Assembly (NCBI GenBank): GCA_027919835.1
Contig: JANVFP010000033.1
Location: 434,001-498,000 of the forward strand
Reading direction: 5' to 3'
Source: Lentinula raphanica
Taxonomy: Eukaryota > Basidiomycota > Agaricomycetes > Agaricales > Omphalotaceae
DNA: 64,000 bases
Part shown: positions 22,218 to 31,967 of the stretch, in pieces
Numbering within the stretch: the stretch's first letter is position 1
Layout: every line of letters begins with the position of its first letter
Notes under the pieces: model-generated
Seen by the model: the letters and a program-made list of their open reading frames with translations, nothing else
Database searches by the model: none
Told to the model about the DNA's origin: nothing
Position numbers and translations under genes: made by a program

Positions 22218-23161
22218 ATGTACTATGGGTTGGCCCGAACCAACGGATTGAGGGTACATAGTCTGGTAGCGCATGCCATTTATAGGTCAGTAGATTCAGA
22301 TGATCCAGTGTAAGTCTTCTCCATGCTCTGAACGATTAGTATGTGACTGCCCACTGAACACTTCACAGAGTTCGCGCTGCTGTTCGCGCCTTCAATAGTG
22401 ACTACGACTTTGCTATCTCTGCCCGCCCACGTTGTTTCTATAAGGACGAAATGTTTGATGCAAACAATCCCGACAGCGGATACCTGCAGAGCTATTTACT
22501 GGTGCAGGTAAGTATCTTATATACCTTTCATCGTCTCTACATTGCATTAATGATCTGTTTCGTTATACAGGTTTATCGTCTAATCTTTACTTCGCCATCA
22601 TCCACGAAAGACCAACCCGAAAATGTTGAAAATCTCCCTACTTCGAAGAAGAAGAAGACTGGCGCAACCTGTCGTGGCAACGTTGCCCAGATCATTCACA
22701 TGAACGAGGTCAAACCGCGATCCATTGCTTATGCTGCTATCCATGTATATATATCTTTTTTTTTCATTCCCAGAACTGACTGTTCTCTCTCAGCTACACT
22801 TTGCGCTCACTGATGCTCCCCATTGGCATCCGAGTTACCATGGTTTCAACTATCTCGATCTCTGGAATTTCATCGTAGATTTCTTCGAGGACCCTGGAAA
22901 TGAAGAAGAGGAGAAACGCTCAAAGGAGCTTTTGGACTGGTGGAATAAGTGCGTTCTTGAATTACTTTCAATTTCTATACACTAACACCTCTTCACAGCC
23001 GAATCTTCGAGGGTACTCGCTCCGCCGCCAACAGTCGTGGTACAAAGATGATTTCTCGCAAGCAGGAGTCCGCCAAACAGTCCCGGCGTTCTGCGCCTCT
23101 GCACAATGTCTCTACCAACGGTGCCGCTGCCACTGCAGGGCAAGGACCGGGAGGCGCGTGA
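22218..23161 (+). CDS. DUF6698-type protein, 5' end uncertain
   Basis: Five exons join in phase: 22218-22309, 22369-22507, 22571-22744, 22794-22948, 22999-23161. Landmarks are VVRAAVRAFNSDYDF, SYLLVQVYRLIFTSPSS, VKPRSIAYAAIHLHFALTDA, LWNFIVDFFEDPGNEEEEKR and ELLDWWNKRIFEG, then a basic Ser-rich tail ending GQGPGGA. Order and motifs match the basidiomycete DUF6698 family (LLVK.fkfIFTSPSSa, RaIAYvAvQlRFALs, nIVDFFEd, LLeWWN), which is repeated in many genomes and often near transposons. The first in-frame ATG (22218) may not be the true start; the family is usually longer. It diverges from the Plavaka-like ORF. The function is unknown. Confidence 0.6.
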
Positions 23162-24162
23162 TGTTCGGCGACCAACGTCCCAGCGTGAAAGGGCCAGGAG
23201 GGCTAAGGATTTCTACCGAAATGTCATTCTCTACTTTCCATCCCAATGAAAATGTTTCGTTTATTTATTCATACACGGCATCGAGCAAGCACGAAAGAAA
23301 TACACGATATCCAGCTATCTTACATGCGGCTATGATACTAACCAATATTGCTAATGTACTCTATTCTCATCTTAACGACTGTCTCTGTCTTTTAGGGCAG
23401 AGACATTGAATACTATCATTCTATATTATCGTCACAATTCTTATAGGTATGCCATAGTTTTCGACCAAGATTGCTGTGGAACTATGCTAGGACTACAATC
23501 CATATGTGTGAATCACAACGAATCATAGGTGAGCTGCAAGATCGGATGCAAATTGTAATATCCATGTAAGTCTTATGAAAGTGACAGCCCCTTACAAGCA
23601 ACCAACAAGCGCTTGTGTTTCGCTGTAGGATTGTCACTGCTTTGTGAAAGATTGTTTCAACCACGATAGATCACATTCGGCTACGATAATCTCGACAATT
23701 TAGCGATGAGCCTCAAGGAATCCTCATGATTAGAAAATCACTATACAGAACGGACTTACCAATGGCTGCAGCTCGGTTGCATTCATGAAATACGTATAAC
23801 GATCGTGCAATGCAATATATTTTCTTGAAGTAGTCCATTCGAGCTGGCGCATGGTGTGATCTCTTGTGCAGGGCTTCATATTGCTACAGGGAGGTTGTGT
23901 AAGTACACGGAGTTCGTATGTTGTAGGACTGGTCACTGTTGTCATTTCTCACCACTGGTGTCAATAGGCATGTTACTCGGCGATTGCCTTGAGCACAGAA
24001 ATCCTCTCTCGTAGTTCACACACTACACAAAGCCCAATGTTGTCTGAATTGATCATTCCTTGGAGAAGAATGATCACAGGAAAGTAGCAAAAAGAGAAAA
24101 GAGTCGATGCCGGGCTAGCGAGCCAGTAACTTCGTGCACGACAGTCTGATTCGAGCGCTCAG
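23162..24162. other. Gene-free stretch with decayed repeats
   Basis: No gene. Around 23706-23735 the string GCCTCAAGGAATCCTCATGA matches the flank upstream of F-box-like copies B and C, so part of that duplicated unit also landed here. Confidence 0.5.
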
Positions 24163-25535
24163 ATGTGTCAGCGAAGCCGAGAAAGTGATTCCGCTCATCA
24201 CGTCTCTGACTGGTTCGAGTCTAATGCCGGGCCTGACGCACAATGGATGTCCAACATCAGGAAAAATGTACTGAGCCCTCAGCCACTAAAAGCTGCTCTC
24301 AGGCCCCCTAGAGCCTTTCAAGGCTTTGGAGCCCCCAAAGCCTGCAAAGATACCCCCCAAATCCTAGGCACTCTCAGCCACCTGAAAGTCTTGAGGTATT
24401 CTTTGGGGTGCTTTGAGGTGCTTTGAAGTGCTTTGAGGATCTTTGAGTGTCTTTGAGGATCTTTGAGTGTCTTTGAGGATCTTTGAGTGTCTTTGAGGTG
24501 CTTTGAGTGTCTTTGAGGTGCTTTGAGATGCTTTGAGATGCTTTCAGAAGCAAATGATATGAATAAAAATCAATTGATTCCTCTTATTTTTATTTTAAAT
24601 TACATTCTATTTCATTCTATCTCATATTCTAGTATTATGTAATTTCTAATCATATTATATTATGTAAGACTTATATAATTACAAGATTTTGTAATGTACT
24701 ATTTAAATTACCAAATTATATAGAGAATCTAATTTATAAATGTTATATATAAAGTCCTTCATTGAGATATGATAACATATACAACATGTAGACATGTAGT
24801 TAATATAGCTATAGATGTGTTTTGACCATGTGACAAACTTTTTGATTGTACATGGTTCATGGTGGCAGGCCAAATATATCATTGAAACAAGATCTTGTCA
24901 AAGTTGTCAATTGGAATTTTTGATGCATGTATCTTCTAAATTAAGAAAGTTCTGCAATGCACTTATGTAATTTCCTATTTGGGTGATGTTTTTTTCATTT
25001 AATTTGATATTAAAAGTTGCTAAAAAGCTCTGCAAAGACACTCAAAGATCCTCAAAGATCCTCAAAGATCCTCAAAGACCCTCAAAGACCCTCAAAGACC
25101 CTCAAAGCACTTCAAAGCAGTTTAGTGACCTGGGTTACCTGGGCAACCTAGGTCATTGAGGTACTTTCAGAGTCTCTAGGAATTAGCCATTTCTTGAGGT
25201 GCTCTCAGATCAAAGTATATTTCTTTGAGGTTGCCTAAGAAATGCCCATTTTCCTCAGTGCTTTCTAGCTCTCCTAAGCATGTAGGCCCTCTAGAGAGCC
25301 TCAAAGAGACTCACAGTTGCCTAGGCCTAGAGTGTTTTTCCTGATGAACATCAAAGTGTATCGCAAGCGTTCGAGGCAGGTAAACCTGTGCAGGAAAGCA
25401 CTGGCCAAGAAGTGCCTGGTACGGGATACTAGTGGTGGGGGAGATGTGTTACGAAAATCGAATGTCAGCCCTGCTTATTTGGAAGAGGTGAAGCACATAG
25501 GCCTCCGTTCCAAGCGGAAAGTGGATCAGTCGTGA
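24163..25535 (+). pseudogene. Unknown ORF split by TIR element 2
   Basis: A frame starting at the ATG 24163 (MCQRSRESDSAHHVSDWFES) runs into element 2 at 24255. On the other side, a basic frame (KVYRKRSRQVNLCRKALAKK onward) runs to a stop at 25535. Dropping the element and one AA copy joins them in frame as WMSN|IKVYRKR. I do not recognise the product, which would be about 92 residues. It may be part of a transposon or host gene. Confidence 0.3.
24255..25346. mobile_element. 1.09-kb TIR element with AT-rich core, element 2
   Basis: It begins CATCAGGAAAAATGTACTGA and ends with the inverted CATCAGGAAAAA; AA lies on both sides (24253-24254 and 25347-25348). Inside the left end, GATACCCCCCAA.TCCTAGG matches element 1. 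The left arm (about 24393-24545) is a tandem array of about 10-bp units (CTTTGAGGAT, CTTTGAGTGT, CTTTGAGGTG). The right arm (about 25035-25115) carries the inverted units (CTCAAAGATC, CTCAAAGACC). Between them is a strongly AT-rich core (about 24550-25020) with no open frame of note. Non-autonomous and related to element 1. Confidence 0.8.
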
Positions 25536-26767
25536 GTTCAAGACTTTATGTGTTTGAAGTCTGTGTCCTTGTAGTTGGTTCTGTAGCTTGATAATTGACG
25601 ATATACGTTTAACACTTCTTATGGAAATAGCTTGAACGAGTCGCATTTCACAAAGGAATCTCCCCTGTCTCACATAACTTTTGCAGATCAAGGCCTCCTC
25701 TATGTTGGCTGCATGTTACGAAGCCGTCGAGCTTGAGCTGAGTCGAAGAATCGGAGGGCGCATGTCACGAAAATGCTACTTAATACCCACCGTCAACTCT
25801 CAATTTTGATTGACCATCTGAAAGCATTGCTAAGTCACCCACGAGTCCATAGGATCCCGACATCCAACGTTCAAAAATCAAGGTGGTGAGTATCAGAAGT
25901 CTGGAGCGGGTGGAGAAAGGAGAAACCATCATTCTGAGTGTTCCCACACTCATTTCGAATGTTGTGTGGCTGTGCCAAAATACTTTCCGAGCTCTTCGAA
26001 TCCTCCATGTTCCTCAAAACATTTGCCGCAATATTCAACTACAATGCCCTTAGCTCCTTCTAGCAATGACACTTCCTCAACACTATAGTAGTGTATATGA
26101 AAGCTGGTGAAAATAATGGCTGCCATTCCATTCTTGCTGACTACCAGAACCGTATATATCGGTGATCTGTCCACTTGAACCACGATGGACCGACTGATTC
26201 CTTTCCTTGTCCTAGATGATCAATTGAAGCCAAATGTCATCTCACAATTGCAGCAGCTTCTTCTGTGAAGTTTCTCGATCTTCAAATGGGTGTCCGTTGC
26301 TGTCCTTCGTGGCACCGTGCTGCTCCCAGGTAGTCATCGGCGTGAGGTCACCCGCTAGAGACGCTATGCTCTGCCACCGGGGGAAGAGGGCATTGAATTA
26401 GATGATCCGCTCATGGTTTGCGTCCTGAGAGGACAGAGAACGTTTTGTGATGGTACAAAAGAAGAATTGGTTCGTCGATCTATGATAAATCAACTCCCGA
26501 ATGTTAGCAACGAATCAGGATGGCGATACTCTATCTAGCTGCCTTTTCTGTCCAAGATTCCTCCTAGTCTGAGATCAACGCATTGTGGTTGTATCGGGGC
26601 AATCATGAAAAGTTCCGGACACTGTCAAGTGATCGAGGTGATGTAGGCACTGCAATATTCACTTTTTACGGGATATTCGGATGGTCCCTCGCCGCAACTC
26701 AGTCTGAGTGCAACGATATACATAAGGCTCTGCTTACAAGAGTCTCTGCCTAGAGGAGACTACTTGG
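25536..26767. other. Gene-free stretch
   Basis: Small scattered frames only. The segment near 25960-25980 (GTTGTGTGGCTGTGC) recurs near 18753, again suggesting shared duplicated flanks. I see no gene. Confidence 0.45.
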
Positions 26768-26775
26768 TATAAAGA
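26768..26775 (+). promoter_or_regulatory. TATA box of the seven-helix protein gene
   Basis: TATAAAGA 70 bp upstream of the start codon at 26838. Confidence 0.5.
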
Positions 26776-26837
26776 GACACTGATGGAAACTCTCAACATC
26801 TGAGTCTGCAGTGATACAGCTTCAACTTCTTGTGGCA

Positions 26838-28299
26838 ATGGCTGATGCTACGCTCCCTCCCTTCGACCTCATGTTCATGACAGGTATTTGGATCGAGACT
26901 GTGCTATATGGTAGGTCAATCCCGAGACCAGCTTCAATCCAGAAAACTGGCGTACTCATCAAACTTCTACAGGAGTTAAGTAAGTTTAAGACTCAACTCT
27001 AGTTGCAACTTGCAAAAGGTTTCTTGGTCAATCGGATGTCATACTGACATTAGGCTCACAGTACTATTGTGTTCGCCACTGCTATCATTATCCTGACAAG
27101 AATGTACAGAACAGGAAAGTCATCGGCTGGGTAAGAAACGAATCTTGACCATTCAACGAGACGTGGAAAGTTTATACTACTCACTGTCTCCTTTGAATTC
27201 CTCAGATTTTTGCTTGTGACTTCTGTCTTTCTCTTTTTGCTATCGACAACATATGTCTCCATCTGCCTTCGCCAGCTCCTCGAAGCCTTCATCTGGGGAC
27301 CTTCAGGCGAGGCTAGTTTGTATTTTTTAAACATTCCGGATCGTCTCTCTATCACAAAACTAGCCTTGTACGAAGTGAATGTACGTCAACTTAGTTAGCA
27401 AGAGTCAAACTACTACTAACTATGCAAACAGGTCTTTACTCAGGATATGATCCTAGTACGGATTAATTATCTATAGTCCGCATACAACTCATAACAATTT
27501 AGATTTGGCGTATGTGGGTTGTATATAACAAACGAATAATTGTGGTCATCCTTCCCGTGAGTGATACCGTTCATGAAACATATCGGCTTCCAATGCCAAC
27601 TTTGCGTTTGCCATTTGGTCTCAATGTCATTCACTCTAGATTGCAATGGAGTTCGGACATGTGGCTGCTGGTGTATACTCTATCTCTCGCGGAGCATCTC
27701 CGCATGTCTCAGTATTTGATCCCCTTGTGCATCGCGCGGCCATTGCCTATTGGACATTGGATCTTGCTGTCAACATCGGGGTCACATTTTGTATCGCCTA
27801 CAAGCTATGGGCCGCAGGTCGCTCTCTCGAAAGGGTAGGGCTTGGAAGGAACAAGCACCCATATACTGGTATCATATTCACGATTGTCGAATCCGGTGGA
27901 ATTTTTGCAACTGCAACATTGGTCACAGTCAGTCTGTATCTGTCTGGAAATTTCTTCCCTTCTGTCGCAGCTATTGACTCCGTTGTGCAACTTGCGGTAT
28001 TTATTGCGGATCGTGCTTATGTATCAGTGACTGACATCCTTCTACAGACCACTACTCCACTTCTGATTGTCGTTAGAATTGGATTGGGCTTGCAACACGG
28101 GATACCAGCCAATAGTACAATGACAACTTCGACGATTTGGTTTGCTAACTCAGACCTTGCTTCTATGCCTCGGCCTCAAGGCTTGCGGGTAAACATTGCT
28201 GAAAGCAGGAATATCGGTGATGATACAGCTGCAGTTGCCCTACAACAGCTCGAGAGCGACACGATCAGTGTCAGAAATAAACCGGTGGATAGCGTCTGA
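26838..28299 (+). CDS. Seven-helix membrane protein of an agaricomycete family
   Basis: Predicted integral membrane protein. From the ATG at 26838: exon 1 26838-26910 (MADATLPPFDLMFMTGIWIE...), a 7-nt microexon 26973-26979, exon 3 27062-27130 (NTIVFATAIIILTRMYRTGK), exon 4 27206-27380 (FLLVTSVFLFLLSTTYVSIC...). Short exons then give VFTQDMIL and IWRMWVVYNKRIIVVILP, followed by IAMEFGHVAAGVYSISRGAS through ESGGIFATATLVTVSLYLSG. The last exon starts TTTPLLIVVRIGLGL. About seven hydrophobic segments and a hydrophilic C-terminal tail match the seven-transmembrane hypothetical proteins that are abundant in agaricomycetes. Ligand and function are unknown. The upstream in-frame GTG at 26811 is not a plausible start. 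Confidence 0.72.
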
Positions 28300-28711
28300 T
28301 TTTGCTCAGGATTTTGATAGTTGTATATTCATTTGTGGCTGCCATGATCATACGAGGACGCGCATATAGAAGAATACTTGACGAGAAATTAATCGTCATG
28401 CTGGCCGTATTCGCTGGTGAAGAAGATCTAGACGAGTCGCACGAGTCCTTCCGAGAGACGATGTCGAGAAAGATGTAGCCTCAAGCTTGCAAGACTAGCC
28501 ATCTGTGAAGAGTAAGACGCGTTCAAGAATACAAGAATGATGTATCATCAACATTCAAGTAGGGTTTTGAAGTGATACCCAGAACTTAAGTGATCGCAAA
28601 AAGCGTGAAAGCAGTGATCCAATGAGGAATGCCACTGGTTAGTACAACGACTGAATACGTCTTGTGAGTTTGTTATGTTAGCGAATTTGCTTACATGTGC
28701 TACAGTGCCGC
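28300..28711. other. Intergenic, convergent
   Basis: Between the membrane-protein gene (+) and the monooxygenase (-). Positions about 28575-28625 resemble 31560-31605, part of the dispersed repeat. Confidence 0.45.
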
Positions 28712-30479
28712 CTACATCTTTTCCAATTCTACCTCTGCCTTCCCCCAATCTTCCTCAACATCACATTCTTTCAACCACGCGAACGACTCGCCAATTCGTC
28801 TACCTAGCATTTTCAGTTCCTCCAATGTCGGACTTCTACCATTGGCATCTTCTTGTCCTGATGTATCCGAACTTGGACCACCACCGTAGACATATCCAGG
28901 ATAGTTGAACGCGTACATCAACCCATTCTCGTACGATGCTTTTGCAGCTTGTTGGGAAGCAGGGAGACGGTGAGTTTCGTAGAGCTTGAGGATCGCAGGT
29001 ATCGTGGATGGTTTGGACGAGGTTCCTATCGTGGCTTTGGGATGGGCGAGGAGACGGCCGAGAAGGTGTGCGTCCTGTGGCGGGAAGTCTTGGTGAGATG
29101 ATGAATGTGACACTGACAACTGGGAAACGTACTTCAATGGCCTGTCCACCACCAACGGCCTGATGAGGTAACATTGCGTGGGCCTAGGAAAGCGATAGAG
29201 TTTCAGTCAGTCCCAGAAGTCGGCTCCAAGCAGAAAGGAATGATGAAGATTGCTTCGATCTTTCACTTACAGCATCTCCTATCAGTGCAACGCTGCCTAC
29301 AGAATAGAACGGCAAGGGATCAACCGTATGGATGATCCAGCAGCTAACTTTGGAAGGTTCAGAGTCGACACACCCCAGAACTGTCAGGAGGTCTGGTTCC
29401 CACCCCTCGCAAAGGGCTAACATTTCCTCGCGGGAGGAAGGAATGACTGTTTGGGTTGTATGTGGATAGTCGGGGTAATATTTGTAGACGATGACGCCGA
29501 TGTAACGTCCGAGAGGATGGGTTATGACATGCTGATTTTTTCCACACCACTACGCGGTACTATGGTCAGCCAATTGGGAGCGACAGACGAACGGTGTTAC
29601 TCACAGCTCTCATTCTCTTCAATGCCATATGCCCTGGGTGTTTCTCCCCAAGTTTGTCCGAAGGAACAGGACCGCGATAAGCCAGAGTACCACTGAATCG
29701 CGCTCGAGCGTAACGTGTATAGTCGTCATCGCCGGTCTCTTTGGCGAGACCATGGAACATAGTTTGTCTTGTAGCGGAATATACCCCATCAGCACCGACG
29801 AGGACATCTGTTTCAGCTGTGGTGTTATCGGCGAAATGAAGTGTGATTGTAGAACGATCGTCTTCAGTGTTGACAGTGTAATCTACAAGGGCCTTGGAAG
29901 TGTGGATGGTACAATTCTTCGAAAGTTTGTATTGGAGGATTTCGAGCAGAGTAGGTCGGTGAAGGCCCAGAGGTCCATCTGTTCGTGTGAATTAATCCAT
30001 GTGTTAGCAAGAGAACGTAACAAAGTATACACGGCATGATATGGTCATGGAAGTCGTAGCCCGGCGTCGTTTGGTCAGACTTTCGAAAGATGGGACCTCG
30101 AGCTGCGTGGATAAGACATGTTAGCTGACGTAGCTAAGTAAAAGGCTTGAACGATTTACATTCTCCATCGACAGGAACCTTTATTCCTCGCTTCAGCAAC
30201 TCCTCCTCAAATCCAAGATCCTGCAGGACTTGCCAGGATCGTTTCCAAATCCCAACCCCGGCCCCAATGACGGATACTTGGCTCTTAGATTCGTACAAGT
30301 CTACTTGGACTATACCGTTCGGTGATTGTTCTTCGGCGGTGAACTTGGATATCGTGGCAGCAAGTGTGAGGCCACCAATTCCACATCCACTGACACACTG
30401 TATGAGTACTCAATCGTCATAAGCACACATTTTTGCGAGTCACTCACACGATTGCTACACGAAGTCTAACGTTTTCCAT
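28712..30479 (-). CDS. FAD-dependent monooxygenase (salicylate hydroxylase-like)
   Basis: Flavin monooxygenase of the aromatic-hydroxylase (FAD_binding_3) family that uses NAD(P)H and O2. From the ATG at 30479 the N-terminus splices to MENVRLRVAIVGCGIGGLTL (GxGxxG dinucleotide site). The middle has LVGADGVYSATRQTMF (DG motif), and near the C-terminus VALIGDAAHAMLPHQAVGGG (GD motif), which is also assembled across an intron at about 29185-29270. It ends EEDWGKAEVELEKM. Several introns interrupt it. Related enzymes hydroxylate phenolics or tailor secondary metabolites; no biosynthetic neighbour supports a specific pathway, so the substrate is unknown. Confidence 0.88.
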
Positions 30480-31967
30480 TCTATGCGAAGAGTGATCCCA
30501 GAGTAGAGAGTAGCAGAGAGGCTCGTCCTTGCTTAGCTTCGTGGATATAACTGTTTGGAAGGGCGTGATATTTCCAGCGATAATCAAGGAAAACCTGGAC
30601 CATCAGGGATCGGTACTGTGTACACTGATATAATTATTGAGGGCACTGCCTATCTGAAATATGTATGGGAACTTGAGAGAATGGGGAAAGTGTCGTCATC
30701 CGTGGCATGTTCTGCTTTCCGTCTCGATCATGAGAATTGACCCAGTAAAGCATTTCTATAGCAAAACAGTGTCCGTGAGGGTCCGTGCCTTTAGTTGGGC
30801 CGTGAAGGTGAACTTGTTGTAAATCAGGATGTGAGTTGTAGACACATCAGATTAAGCCACGTGTAGTAGAGCTGAGAATCTTGTGCCTCTAGTGGCGAGA
30901 TCTAGGTTGAGGGAGTAGCTGATATCGAAATTTCGTTGGAGGAAGTTGGAAGAAGAGGAGATGAACGCAAGATCAAGCGCCCAAGGTTGAGTGATAAGCG
31001 CCTTTGAGCGCCAACGTCCCCACTTCCAAGGAAGTTCCAACTTTGAAATGACTTCTTTTCTTATGTTCGTGGACCGCCAAGTAAGTAAGGTCAAGTACAA
31101 TGGGAGTGGCTATTAATCCTGCTCCGATGCATCGACGCGTCTGACTCTCGCTCATGACCGAGACCCTTAAGTTAATACCCCTAATATCAAATTTAGGCCA
31201 GAGGCCTTGTAGAGCGACTCCTAGTCTCAGAATGTTATTTGACTGCCTGAACATTTGAAACCAGCATTGTCTTGTGGGCTAGATACAACCACAACTACTC
31301 AAATGCATGCCGTAAAAACCCTATGGTAATTGCAAGTGAAGTACAACACTGTATCTCAGTCAGTACTACTTTCGTCTATCCATTGCATTGACATTTACTG
31401 TCTTACAGCACAGTATACATCAAGAACTTGGAAGATTGAAATAGACTTGATTAGTGTACTATGTAGAATGGTAGAAGCCTGAATGTATCTGTTGTGAGAA
31501 CAATATACAAGAGGGATTTCGAGGGCTACAGTGAGAATACTGGTAGCCAAAACCTCTGTGTGATTTCTGAGCGTGTGATAGCAGTGAATCATGTGGAACG
31601 CCACTCATATATAGAGGCTAGTACGATGGTTCAATACTGCTTTTGATTTTGTTCGATTTGAGCAGAATTCGCATAGACAGTCAACGCCGCCACGGTGATT
31701 CTTCAAGCAGTATCATTGTGATGGAGAACTCAGCTCGACCAATTGAGTGATTGAAACGGAGGCGAAGAACGGTTGATTGGATATGTGGGCGACACAACAA
31801 AGCTGCAGGGCGAGTTCAAGTTGATTGTTCAAGTCCGAATTATATTTTTGCCTATGTACACAAGATGAGGGATAGCGATCGCATCACACACAACAGTGAA
31901 CACCTACATAGTGGATAGATCATTATACATATGCAAACGGAAGATAACGACAATTTACAGTCTGAAT
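30480..31967. other. Gene-free stretch upstream of the monooxygenase
   Basis: No gene found. It contains dispersed-repeat copy 2 (about 31505-31610). Confidence 0.5.
31505..31610 (+). repeat. Dispersed repeat, copy 2
   Basis: ATTTCGAGGGCTACAGTGAG, then AATACTGGTAGCCAA, matches 3712-3750. The following part (GATAGCAGTGAATCATGTGG, AACGCCACT) resembles 28595-28625. Element type and borders are unknown. Confidence 0.45.

Noticed and set aside
24390..25115. Regular repeats that might suggest a CRISPR array
   Set aside because: Units are about 10 bp with no unique spacers and lie inside a TIR element of a eukaryote.
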